A program made the translations under genes and the position numbers. Of a stretch of 64,000 nucleotides of DNA, positions 54,530 through 64,000 are shown piece by piece. The stretch comes from Azorinus chamasolen. Taxonomy: Eukaryota > Mollusca > Bivalvia > Cardiida > Solecurtidae. The notes under the pieces were generated by a model. That model worked only from the letters and a program-made list of their open reading frames with translations, was not told where the DNA came from and did no database searches. The first letter of the stretch is position 1, and each line of letters opens with the position of its first letter. The DNA is taken from NCBI GenBank assembly GCA_963576725.1, contig OY755243.1, forward strand, positions 79,672,417 to 79,736,416, given 5' to 3'.

Positions 54530-54740
54530 ACTCAAATACTAAAAATCGTCATTTCTTCACCAAACCCTATGTTGTGACCATTCTTTAGAATCACAATTCT
54601 TTTGATAATCACAATATCGTAAGAACAACTCATACTATCAACAGTTTCGAAGAGACGATTCTAAAGAATGGTCACAACATAAGGTTTGGTGGAGAAATAA
54701 GGAAGTTATTCTTGAAAATGTTTTACTTTGCGCATCTGGA
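54530..54740. repeat. Repeat E, best-preserved copy
   Basis: Arms ccaaaccctatgttgtgacc and ggtcacaacataaggtttgg about 120 bp apart. Confidence 0.65.
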
Positions 54741-54961
54741 TTCAAACAATTCGCTCAATCCCATCACGAAATCACTGCTAGCATGCTAGGCGTTTACCCT
54801 TACCACATTATCCCCGGCTTAACTCGCGTTTCCAAACAGCTTTGATCCAGATGAATGTTCAACATGTTCTAAAAATGCTCGATACAATCGGAAGTAGTCA
54901 AAAATGCACCAGATCCAAATTTGAGCAAACATTATTTTTTCCGCAGCGGGAAAAAACTTAA

Positions 54962-55190
54962 CCATTTACCCCATAAATACGCCTTTCGATGCCTTTGCAA
55001 ACAGTGTAGATCCGGATCAGACGGCTACTGTAGGAGCGGTCTTAACAGGGTCTGCTTATGATACAATATGGACATGATTTCGCAGTAACTGGAATGCCAA
55101 AAATATCCTGTGTGCATGTGATGTTAAAACAATTACTCTAATTAAATAATCATAAGGTCATTATTTCTTATATGAATAGCTATGGGGTAT
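54962..55190. mobile_element. MITE D2
   Basis: Left after TTAA (54958); core cagacggctactgtaggagc; right end loses GGGTTAA. Confidence 0.65.
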
Positions 55191-55254
55191 ATGGGCAAGT
55201 GTTGGATATTGTACGGTCTAATATCAATTCAATTCAGTATGTTATTGGCATTAA

Positions 55255-55475
55255 CCTATTCCCTCACATTGACGACTTTTGACGACTCAGTAAAAGTCAC
55301 TTTGAGAAACCATTGTGATAAATAGAGCATTTGGTCCTACAGGTGCAAATGATCTATTTATCACAATGGTTTCAAACTACAAACTCTAAAACATTTCCTT
55401 TTCTCTAGTTAATCCTCCTTTTCGGTAGATTTATTCAAAGAGGTTGTATCTAAAAATAGCCTATGAGGTAATGGG
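55255..55475. mobile_element. MITE D1, full length
   Basis: TTAA at 55251 and 55476; core gagcatttggtcctacagg. Confidence 0.87.
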
Positions 55476-55953
55476 TTAAACATTAACATAATGCTTTTAG
55501 CCTAATATGCCCGTCACGATAGTCGTACAGTATCACACTTGTCGCCAATTGACCTTACTGAAAGTTTAATCATTACAACTATACACCATTTAGATAATAT
55601 TCTACAGAAAGAAGATAAAAAAGGCGGATGTTTTAATTGCAGCTGACAAATACAGATCAGAGACTCGGCTGCAAAAAAACCCCAACATATGCCCATTTTA
55701 GGAAAAACAATTATCTCTCTTCCCCGAATAACATCATCTTAAACTTAACAGATAATTTCATACCAAAACTTTCATACCAAGTTCACCATTATACATGTAT
55801 CCATCATCATATTGTTACATTTTACACTCTCATTTTTAGCAGACATCATGTAGCTCTCATATTAAACCTGCAACCACAATGCATGTTCTGTTTTCACTTG
55901 TATTGGCATGGACAATTAATTACCATGTGCTATTTAATCTAACTCTTATCCAT

Positions 55954-55959
55954 TTTATT
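55954..55959 (-). promoter_or_regulatory. Candidate polyadenylation signal of the IL-17-like gene
   Basis: AATAAA on the minus strand, about 185 nt after the stop codon. Confidence 0.45.
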
Positions 55960-56066
55960 ATTGGTTCCAGTTAGAGGGTCATGCTTAAATGACGAGTCTG
56001 GCAAGATATTTTGTTGTCCAGGAATTTGGACATAAAACTATATCATTTGCTGCACACTGGCGACAA

Positions 56067-56204
56067 GTCGCCTTAATTTTGTGTTGCATTCACGATTCGT
56101 ACTCTTCTCCTTGCACATGTGCAAGCTACAGACCAGTCGCCCTAATTTTGTGTTGCATTCACGATTCGTACTCTTCTCCTTGCACATGTGCAAGCTACAG
56201 GCCA
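56067..56204. repeat. 69-bp direct duplication over the 3' end of the IL-17-like gene
   Basis: Two copies (about 56067-56135 and 56136-56204) differ at only a couple of bases. The upstream copy encodes the last residues of the cytokine (CTCARRRVRIVNATQN and stop). The second copy therefore lies in the 3' UTR and carries its own stop. Confidence 0.85.
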
Positions 56205-56720
56205 GTCCACCCATTCTTTAATGAGGCTGTAAACTCCTTGGTGACAACACTCATACGCCACTTCTACGGCACTGTAAAACACAGCACACTCAATTCTCCG
56301 CATTAGAACTGTGATAATGTTACTTGTTCCATAATATGGGAGGTTACAGCTATTATCACCATTGTTATGATAACACACCGCCTTAAATAAGATACTGGGA
56401 ATTCTTGTTAAGTTTATATCCCTTTCAAAACGCCACGGACAAAGGGACAAATTCGCCACTTCATCTGTAGCTAATCCCGGGCCATTGTCATTAGACATGG
56501 GGTTGAGAAACCGCTTAGTCCTTGGATGAAGACCAAGGCCATCCACATCGAGCCTCGGCACCGGAAGCTGTTCACCCACCATTGTATCTGATGTAAAACC
56601 TGCGTAAGTGATTGTCCTATTGAGGCGCCTGGCCTCCGCTGCACAATTCTCCCATGTTGGGGTCGTATATATGAACTTAGCGAATGACACTATCCACAAA
56701 TAAAACAGGCCCGATTTCAT
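56142..56720 (-). CDS. Interleukin-17-like secreted cytokine (single exon)
   Basis: A 192-residue ORF from ATG (56720) to TAG (56142). A hydrophobic signal peptide covers about 1-20. A propeptide-like region ends in RTKR (67-70), a furin-type site. The IL-17 core follows: LSLCPW (92-96), NLTRIPS (103-109), KAVCYHNNGDNSC (113-125), RIECAVF (142-148), YECCHQG (156-162) and VACTCARRR (175-183). CPW, the R-I-P segment and the spaced terminal cysteines are the recognised IL-17 signature, and the length suits invertebrate IL-17s. Potential N-glycosylation sites lie at 34, 90, 103 and 188. The family consists of secreted dimeric cystine-knot-like cytokines acting through IL-17 receptors; that role is inferred here. 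No intron is needed. The 3' end is duplicated just downstream. A retrocopy is possible, but no poly(A) tract or target duplication is seen. Confidence 0.85.
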   Translation of the reverse strand: MKSGLFYLWIVSFAKFIYTTPTWENCAAEARRLNRTITYAGFTSDTMVGEQLPVPRLDVDGLGLHPRTKRFLNPMSNDNGPGLATDEVANLSLCPWRFERDINLTRIPSILFKAVCYHNNGDNSCNLPYYGTSNIITVLMRRIECAVFYSAVEVAYECCHQGVYSLIKEWVDWPVACTCARRRVRIVNATQN

Positions 56721-57350
56721 AATTGGCTAAATTAGTGACTGATAGCGTTAATTTACTCCATAACACTGTCACACTTATCCATGAAGTATGTTCTAGTTCC
56801 GTTATACAAACGAACGTCCCTAGAACCTCCTAGAACGCTATTCTACGGTTAATTATTGCCTTGGCAGGATGAAAATAACCATTCATTCTCCAGGTAGAAA
56901 TCCCATATAAAACAATATTTAACCCAAATATTCAATGACGGTATAGTTGCCTACTTTTTCACTAATAGCTCACTCGCTGTCTGTACAAACGCCATACATT
57001 CCAGTTACACTCCAATCCAATTATTTCAATCATCTGTTGCTGTTTCTCATATCACTGGACGATTTTAGCACACTATCGCTGTATTTCGCATTATTTTACT
57101 TGTATAGAGTCAACTCGAAGCAATTACTATTCACTCATATAAAAGACGAAGTACCTCTACAAATGAGCATATGTCACAGTGTTCTCTGTATATAACCGAG
57201 GTTTACCAGTTTTCGCCTTCTAGTCGCCTTCTAATACACATCAATTCCTGTAATCCATCAGCCCCACGTTTCCGGGAAAGCCTTGACCTGGAAGAAAATT
57301 ACATATCTAACATTGGAATGTTTATAAGCCGTGATAAGTATGAAATCTTA
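56721..57350. other. Upstream flank of the IL-17-like gene
   Basis: Promoter side of the minus-strand gene. No unambiguous TATA box. A gggatttcta stretch near 56903-56914 (minus strand) only partly resembles an NF-kB site. Confidence 0.3.
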
Positions 57351-57352
57351 AG

Positions 57353-57442
57353 CAAATGGAGCAAATGCTCTCTTTATCACAATGGTTTTAAAAAAGGTGA
57401 CTTTTACAGAGGCGTCAAAATGCGTCAATAGGCGGGAATGGG
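57353..57442. mobile_element. MITE D1, left half missing
   Basis: Begins at the hairpin (gagcaaatgctctctttatc) and ends ggcgggaatggg, then TTAA. Confidence 0.65.
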
Positions 57443-58001
57443 TTAACAAACGGATGAGACCAGGGGTGGACGGTTCCTGTAGAATCAGGGTATTCCTGTT
57501 TGCGTATGCGCTTATGCAGATCTAATTCTATAATTTCTACCAATATCAACAAATACTTTGTTCATATGATATTATAAAACAGAGCTCCAGATGAGATGCG
57601 TAAATTAAAACATTTTCAAAAATAACTCCTTTATTTCTCCACTAAACCCTATACTGTGACCATTCTTTAGAATCGTCTCGAAGAGAAATGACGAATTAAG
57701 TATTTAAGTATACAGGTATATTTGGGTACGCACCTTTATCTGTAACTCTGATAAAAGTCCATCTAATAAATATTCGTAGTGTCATTGTTTCTTGCAAGAA
57801 TATTCATGAAGTATATGGCTTGGATATCTAATTCCACAGGTCCAAATATGTATCACGAATTAAAAGGGTGTTGTTCCAAGAAATAGAGTGCCGATGTTAA
57901 GTTTGGAACAACTTTTGTGATACAAGCAATGACTGTTATGATCAGATGGCCCCTTCAGTCCTATGGCCTGGGTCTACGACGTATTCAATTATCGATATTA
58001 A

Positions 58002-58310
58002 CCCTTTACCTTATGAATATTTATACGCGAAGTAACGACTTCATAAATATTCATTTACTGTTTTTTTATAATTGCCATTTCAGAAACCGTGAAATCAGAT
58101 CTATATTATTCCATAAGCAAATAAAGCAGACCCTGATTAGACTGTCATTATGGGAGTTCCTGGTCTAGTCTATTCTGCCTGCAAAGGCACGAAAAGGCGT
58201 TAACCAATTCCCCACAAGCTATTTTTAGATCCAACCTCTTTGAATAAATTAAAATCTACATTTTGTAGTTCTGAAACCATCGTGATAAATAGAGCACTTG
58301 CTCCTTAGGA
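58002..58310. mobile_element. D2 and D1 MITEs sharing one TTAA
   Basis: D2 58002-58199, TTAA 58200-58203, then D1 from 58204, cut at about 58310. Confidence 0.7.
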
Positions 58311-58528
58311 AAAATTCCTACTCATTACAGACTGGCAAGGCGTTCAACAATACGTGTGAAAATACATATTTTCTACACATCGAACTAGATTCATTCAATA
58401 CTCTACTGTGGGAGAAAATAAGAACCGACTTCAAGAGTGAATCACTAAGGTGCAAATTAATAAAGCTACACAATTGGAGTGGGGGTGTTCGAGTTCGAGT
58501 AGGAAGACACCTTTGCTGCATATGTTAA

Positions 58529-58767
58529 TTCTTTCGGCGCCAAATTTCTAATTGTCGTCTGCAATGCAATTTTTGTTGAGTCAATTGGTTAAATAAGGAA
58601 CTAAGATAAATAAATGCAAATTTCAAAGGAATAAAACGCAGATATAGAAGAAGAGTTTGAGACAAAAAATGAAGTCGCTGATCAGACGCCGCCTTGAAAA
58701 GGCGGCGTCTGATCTGGGACTGCACTATTTGTCGTGGTGCATTTATGCGACATCGGTGGTGAAAGGG
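58529..58767. mobile_element. MITE D4, full length
   Basis: TTAA at 58525 and 58768; core cagacgccgccttgaaaagg. Confidence 0.85.
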
Positions 58768-58770
58768 TTA

Positions 58771-59580
58771 AGCGAAACTATTACGAAAATGTAAAGGCCG
58801 CAAGAGATCATACATGTATACATATACGTACCTATTACAACAATGAACATATAGCCTGCAGGCACATGTTAAGCGAAACTATAACGAAAATATAACGGTT
58901 GCAAGAGCTTATATATGTTACAGTAGAAATTGCGATTCAGGACAATCGTAGATTCTCCTAGGACAAACTCCGATCCTCTTTTTAAACCATTCACAATTGT
59001 GTGTTGTTTGTCATGTTTTGGATATAGACTTGTGATCTGAAAATCATGTATTCTTCCAGAGTTCCAGTAGAATTGTAGATTTTCTTTGTAGAGTTAAAGT
59101 GTCATATATAACACTAGTAATAATAAAGTCTTCTATTAGAATTGTAAATTTTCCTAGAAGAATTAAAGTGTCATATCTAAGACTAATAATTTAGATTCTT
59201 CCAGTAGAATTGTAAATTTTCATGATAGAATTACAGTTTGTCCATGGACAGACTGTGATTGGAATCTGTACAAGTAGAATCGTCGATTGTCCTTACGATG
59301 TATTAGGATCAGAGTCTGTCCCAGGAGAGATTGCGATCGCAATCTGTCCTAGGAGAATCGACGATTGACCTGAATCGCAATTTCTACTGTGACATATACA
59401 TATATGTACCTAATACAACACTGAACATGTTAAGCGAAACTAATATCAAAATATAACGGCTGCAAGAGCTTATACACATATATGAACCTAATAAAACACT
59501 GAACATGTTAAGCGAAACTAATATGAAAATATAACGGCTGCAAGAGCTTATAAACATACATGAACCTAATAATATAGTGA
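58771..59580. repeat. Tandem repeat split by MITE G
   Basis: Units with gttaagcgaaactaatatg and cggctgcaagagcttata occur at 58768, 58869, 59430 and 59508. MITE G interrupts the second. Confidence 0.7.
58921..59389. mobile_element. MITE G, 469 bp with about 45-bp terminal repeats
   Basis: cagtagaaattgcgattcag is repeated inverted at the other end with two mismatches. The interior has repeated tagaattgtaaattttc blocks. It is inserted in a tandem repeat. Confidence 0.75.
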
Positions 59581-59930
59581 ACCTTTAGTCACTCCGAGGC
59601 GATTCTAAAGAGTGGTCATACCATAGGGTGTGGTGGAGATATGACGACTTTAGTGCTTGAGTACTCACGTTTATATGTTGCTCTGTGAAAGCTGCTCATG
59701 TTCTATTATTGGGAGAGTGTATCGTAAATCGGAAAGATTTTATCAAAATCGCCCTGCGAGATTTTGTTTAAGTTCAGCAAGTTCTAGTTTGCTTTCGCAC
59801 GCGTATAAACATCATGAAATGTACTCAACGATCTCTTGTTAGGAGTTTAACCCTTATCTCACTATCCTTGACGAAAGTAATGCAGAAAGCTCCTACAGGA
59901 GTTTTCTGCATAACTAGCATCCTGCATTAA

Positions 59931-60134
59931 CCCATTCCCTCATATTGACGCCTATGTAAAAGCCACTTTTTGAAACCATTGTAATAAATAGAGCATTTGC
60001 TCCATAGGAGCAAATGCTCTATTTATCACAATGGTTTCAAAACAACACAATTCTAAAATGTTCCTTTCCTCTAGTAAATGCTCCTTTTCGGTAGATTTAA
60101 TCAAAGAGGTAGGATCTAAAAATAGCCTATGTGG
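59931..60134. mobile_element. MITE D1, right end lost
   Basis: Left TTAA at 59927 arose inside a MITE B-like arm (cctgcattaa). The element stops at aatagcctatgtgg. Confidence 0.7.
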
Positions 60135-60182
60135 CCAACACTCCCTACGTTCCTATGTCATTATAAAAGTTCAGACAATTAA

Positions 60183-61189
60183 CCCTTTCTCTGTTGAATA
60201 TTCATGTAAGAAATAACGATATCATGAATACTTATTACCTGACTTTTTTGAAATGTTAATTTTCAAGGGATATTTCGCTTTGACAAAAACAGTAGAATCA
60301 GATCTATATCATGTCATAACCAAACAGGATTGTAGTCTGACCTTGGTCTACTCTGTTTGCAAATGTGTAAAAAGGCGTTTAAGGTTAATACGTGTACATA
60401 TTATGCCATTAGTTCTTACTTACATATTCATGGTGTAAAGGGTTAATGCGCATACCTTTAAGACATCTTGTTTTGTGGTCACCTTAACGCTTTCCTCCAT
60501 GAATATTCATGTAAAAATAGTGACGTCATGAAATTAAATTACATTAATTGTTACAATTGCCCATGGACACGGGTGTTTTTAGCATGGCAGAAACTATAGA
60601 ATAATATCTATATTTTCTCATGAGCAAACAGAACAGACCCAGATCAGACAGCTCCTATAGGAGCCGTCTGATCTGGGTCTACTCTGTTTGCAAAGGCGTA
60701 CAAGGGCATATTTAACCCATTCCCTCATATTGACGACTTTTGACGACTCTGTAAAAGTCACTTTGTGAAACCATTGTGATAAAGAGAGCATTTGCTCCTA
60801 TAGGAGCAAATGCTCTATTTATCACAATGGTTTCAAACTACAAAATTCTAAAAAAAATTCCTTTCTCTAGTTAATGCTCCTTTTGGGTAGATTCATTCAA
60901 AGAGGTTGGGTCTTAAAATAGCCTATGAGGTAATGGGTTAAGGAGCAAATGGTTAAATGGGTTTAGTCCTTTACGTCATGAATATTTATTCAAGAAATAA
61001 TAGCATCATGATTATTGATTAAAACATTTTTATAATGACTCATGAATATATGAATTTTTGGCTATAGCAGAAACTGTAGAGTCATATCTCTATATTCTTT
61101 CATAAGCAATCAGATCCTAGTTTGAGTGCTCCAATCATAATAGAAACCGTCCGATCTGGGTCCACTCTGCTTGCCAATATGTAAAAAGG
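60183..61189. mobile_element. Cluster of four TTAA MITEs (D2, D2, D1, D2)
   Basis: D2 60183-60442; D2 60488-60711; D1 60716-60937 directly across a shared TTAA (60712); D2 60966-61189. Spacers are 30-50 bp. Confidence 0.82.
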
Positions 61190-61654
61190 TTAAATTTACA
61201 TGTAAATCAACACTTACATTAAATGGACATACGTGTACAATCGAATGCTGATTAAATGCATATAGCCTAATGTAAATCCAAACATTTATCACACTAGTGC
61301 CATACTGAACACATCTTCTATCCGTGGTTATAGTTCCCGTAATGCTCCAGTTGAGGTAATATATTTCTCAATAAACTGCTTGTCACACAACACATTGCTG
61401 GTTTAAGCCTTGTGGATGATTATTGCTCTGACAGGTATAAACGAGCACGTTTTTGAAAATCTCTGGGCAGTATAAGTACATATGTAATATAAATCAGAGC
61501 AACAGATAAGCACGCGTCATTTCTCCACTCTTTAGAATCGTCTAGAAGATTCTTGAAAATGTTTTGATTTACGCATCACACGCGGACCTCTGTAAATTAA
61601 CAACTGATTTGACTGTGCACGCTAGCGATGGATTAGTCATTAACTTTTATGTGA

Positions 61655-61760
61655 AAAAAATAAGGTCCGCTCAAATTTATGTGAAAAAAATAAGGTCCGC
61701 AAGGTCCGCTCAAATTTATGTGAAAAAAATAAGGTCCGCTCAAATTTGGATCTGGTGCAA
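61655..61760. repeat. Three-copy tandem repeat
   Basis: tttatgtgaaaaaaataagg followed by tccgctcaa, three times. Confidence 0.8.
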
Positions 61761-61892
61761 TTTTTATCCGACTCGATAAAGCTTCTCTTTTTTTATATAT
61801 GTTTCGTGTTTTCTTGGTGTTTTTGTATGTTGTTTTTATTTTGTCAACACCTTGAATCATGTTCCTGATGAGACTCTGAGTAACTCATTCAG

Positions 61893-62333
61893 TGTATTAT
61901 CCTCCCAATTTGACCTGAGACTCGATTAAATTTCGGCGTGTTTCTCGGGATTGTTCATAATACTCTGTGACAAAAACAGCAAACCAAAAGCCGGTAATAA
62001 TCATGTTCCTCGAGGATTGTACAGTAAACCCCCTCTAATGCGACCACTTAATAAATAAAAATAGATGTCTTTATAAGCAGGTGGTTGCTTAATGCAGGAC
62101 CAAAGTTATGCAGAAAGCTCCTACAGGAGCTTTCTGCATAACTTTGGTCCTGTATTAAGCTACCACCTGCCTTTGCCACTGTGAATTATGACCCTTTTTG
62201 CTGGTCGCATTAGAGGGGGGTTATTGTATTCTTATAGCGCATTCTTATACCTTCGGAAATTTATTCGAAGATACCGACGATAATACACGGAATATGCATG
62301 AGTCTCAGGTCAAATTGGTAGGATAATATCATT
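61893..62333. mobile_element. MITE H interrupted by MITE B
   Basis: Same ends and interior as 40966-41206, with MITE B at 62022-62226. Confidence 0.82.
62022..62226. mobile_element. MITE B inserted in MITE H
   Basis: 205 bp. The H copy at 40966 shows the uninterrupted site gattgtattctt, so the insertion duplicated TA. Confidence 0.92.
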
Positions 62334-62638
62334 AGCAGAGGTCCAGATAAGGCGCGTAAATAAAAACATTTTCAAAATTAACTTCTTTATTTCCCCACCA
62401 AACCCCATATTGTGACCAAACCCTGCAGACCAAGAATAGACACAGTGGCAGAGGTGAGATGTTTCACAGCTCCCAAAGCTGGTTAGACTTTTACAAACGG
62501 TGTAGAGCCAGTTAACGTACCGTATTTAAAACGCGACATTTGATCAGGTTCTACACTGTAACATAAGCAACTAAATATGTATATACACAAGTGTTTGGTA
62601 ACAGTGCAGATCCTGATTAGACGCCGCATTTTAATTTA

Positions 62639-62843
62639 GCCCTTTCCCTCATATTGACGACTTTTGACGACTCTGTAAAAGTAACTTTGTGAAACCATTG
62701 TGATAAATAGAGCATTTGCTTCTATAGGAAACAATGGTTTAAAAGTACACAATTCTAAAAGTTTCCGTTTCTCTAGTTAATGCTCCTTTTCGGTAGATTT
62801 ATTAAAAGAGGTTGTATCTAAAAATAACCTATGAGGTAATGAG
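62639..62843. mobile_element. MITE D1
   Basis: Right TTAA at 62844, left TTAG; apex tgcttctatagga decayed. Confidence 0.8.
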
Positions 62844-63090
62844 TTAATTGTGACATGTTGTCTCGTTCTACGCTGCTTGCGATGCTTACAATGCCTTGCG
62901 GTTAGTTTTCGAATGGTAGAGCTCACATTCTGAAGATGCTGACGAACCCTGTAAACTCTGATCAGCCAGAAACGCATCACATCTGCGTCTACACGATTTG
63001 CAATATCCGAAAATACTTTTCCTTTTGGCACGACTATACGTTGTTAGCATCATAATTATCATAATCATAATTAGTCCTTACGGACTCCAG

Positions 63091-63216
63091 GATTTCCCAT
63101 CAGCTTCGCGGAAAAATTCGTTCCAAATCACCCCAGCCTTGCCAATTGTTCCATTATCTCTAATGGTGCGTATGTCTGCAACGAACAGGTGGTTGGCTGG
63201 ATTTCTTTTCTGACAG
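63091..63216 (+). CDS. Candidate orphan exon (126 nt, phase 1-1)
   Basis: Bounded by cggactccag and donor gtaaatg. It reads open through NCSIISNGAYVCNEQVVG and has symmetric phase like the CCP exons, but only two cysteines and a poor polypyrimidine tract. It may be a half-CCP from a gene beyond the window, or chance. Confidence 0.2.
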
Positions 63217-63230
63217 GTAAATGTACTATA

Positions 63231-63415
63231 CAGTACGCCCCCTTGAATGCGACCCTCAAACGACGTCTATGTGGTAGCTTAATGCCAAACGAAAGTTATG
63301 CAGAAAGCTCCTGCAGGAGCTCTCTGTATTACTTTCGTCCTGCATTAAGCAATCACCAACTTTTAAAGACGTCTGTGTGTATTCCTAAGGTATTCGCTTT
63401 AGAGGGGTTTAACTG
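63231..63415. mobile_element. MITE B
   Basis: TA before cagtacgcccccttgaatgc; core gcagaaagctcctgcaggag; right end ggggtttaactg. Confidence 0.8.
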
Positions 63416-63599
63416 AACATTTGTATCCTTAATCCTATCAACAACACGAAGTACTCGAATAAATCTTATTTTTCCGAGTTTGCCGGAGAGAGTCGATTTA
63501 TTACGATTGTGCTGGGCCTGGTTTAAACAAAGGCTCTCATTATTTGCATATGACTAAACATTTGTAATTGAGAGAGCTTTTGAAGGAATCCTCAGAGCC

Positions 63600-63905
63600 A
63601 AAACTCGGTTTGGTTCAGATCCCGGTTCAATCAAGACACCGTTTAATCAAGGCCCCCGTCTGATCCACAACCCGAATTGATCCAGACCTTGTTTCATCCA
63701 GACCCGAATTGTTCCAGACCCCGTTTGATCCAGACCCAGATTGATCAAGACCCCGGTTTGATCAGACCCAGTTTGATCAAGACACCAGTTTGATCCAGAT
63801 CCCGTTGATGCAAACCCGGTTTGATCAAGACTTCTGTTTGATGAAGACCCCGGTTTGATGGAGACCTTGTTTTGATCAAGACTCCTATTTGATCAAGACT
63901 CTGGT
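63600..63905. repeat. Short-unit minisatellite
   Basis: About 15-20-bp units of tttgatccagaccccg / tttgatcaagaccccg over 300 bp. Confidence 0.8.
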
Positions 63906-63955
63906 TTCAAGACAAAGTTCAAGTAAAAGCTCAAGTGAACTTGCTAGTTTGTGTA

Positions 63956-64000
63956 CAGTAGAACCACTCTAATGCGACCATTTAATTAATACACGTGCAT
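63956..64000. mobile_element. MITE B left end (cut by window edge)
   Basis: Begins cagtagaaccactctaatgc after TA; the remainder is beyond the window. Confidence 0.75.

Noticed and set aside
62777..63068. Basic minus-strand ORFs
   Set aside because: Overlap the end of a D1 MITE and show no domain pattern.

Overview
This is animal nuclear DNA, most likely from a bivalve mollusc. It is AT-rich and intron-rich, with canonical GT/AG splice sites. It is packed with small palindromic transposons and carries about 145-155 bp tandem-core elements (some ending in GACGGACAGAC-type microsatellites) of the sort described in bivalves as pearl/BIV160-like elements. It also holds Meta-domain-like SINEs and an invertebrate-type IL-17 gene. 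The species cannot be named from sequence alone.

Two protein-coding genes can be supported. (1) A plus-strand gene of 11 coding exons runs from 7015 to 39829. It encodes a secreted mosaic protein: signal peptide, PAN/apple domain, six CCP/sushi domains and a C-terminal C-type-lectin-like domain. The exon phases agree throughout (phase 0, then all phase 1) and the exons sum to 2049 nt, that is 682 codons plus TGA. Part of it arose by tandem duplication of a two-exon CCP cassette: unit A about 18.8-24.6 kb, unit B about 25.6-30.0 kb, unit C about 30.3-31.7 kb. The second CCP exon of unit A is dead. (2) A minus-strand, single-exon IL-17-like cytokine gene lies at 56142-56720, with a furin-type site and a 69-bp terminal duplication. 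Both fit secreted immune functions, but nothing in the sequence links them in one pathway.

The rest is mobile DNA. 0-7 kb: foldback and TTAA MITEs and two tandem-core arrays. 7-40 kb: the mosaic gene, whose introns hold dozens of MITEs, a degraded non-LTR retrotransposon (15.85-18.4 kb, minus), a PIF/Harbinger-like fragment, SINE pieces, a mariner pseudogene (35.2-36.6 kb) and a second, inverted array (37.7-38.95 kb). 40-55 kb: intergenic, with more MITEs, two further tandem-core families and non-LTR fragments. 55-64 kb: the IL-17 gene, then MITE clusters and minisatellites.

The MITEs fall into TA-target families (here A, B, C, G), TTAA-target piggyBac-like families (D1-D4) and pure foldbacks (F, K, I). 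The paralogous intron copies inside the gene give natural empty sites, which fix the target as TTAA for D3 and D4. A paired MITE H copy fixes TA for family B. The most unusual signals are these: one palindromic apex, GCTCCTATAGGAGC, occurs in families with unrelated termini; copy-specific changes are mirrored in both arms of a hairpin; the same paralogous TTAA sites hold different MITE families; MITE termini sit within 16-60 bp of almost every domain-exon acceptor; and arrays of perfect nuclear-receptor elements (DR1 plus palindromic ERE) repeat every 145 bp in opposite orientation at the two ends of the mosaic gene. Family letters are labels made for this report.
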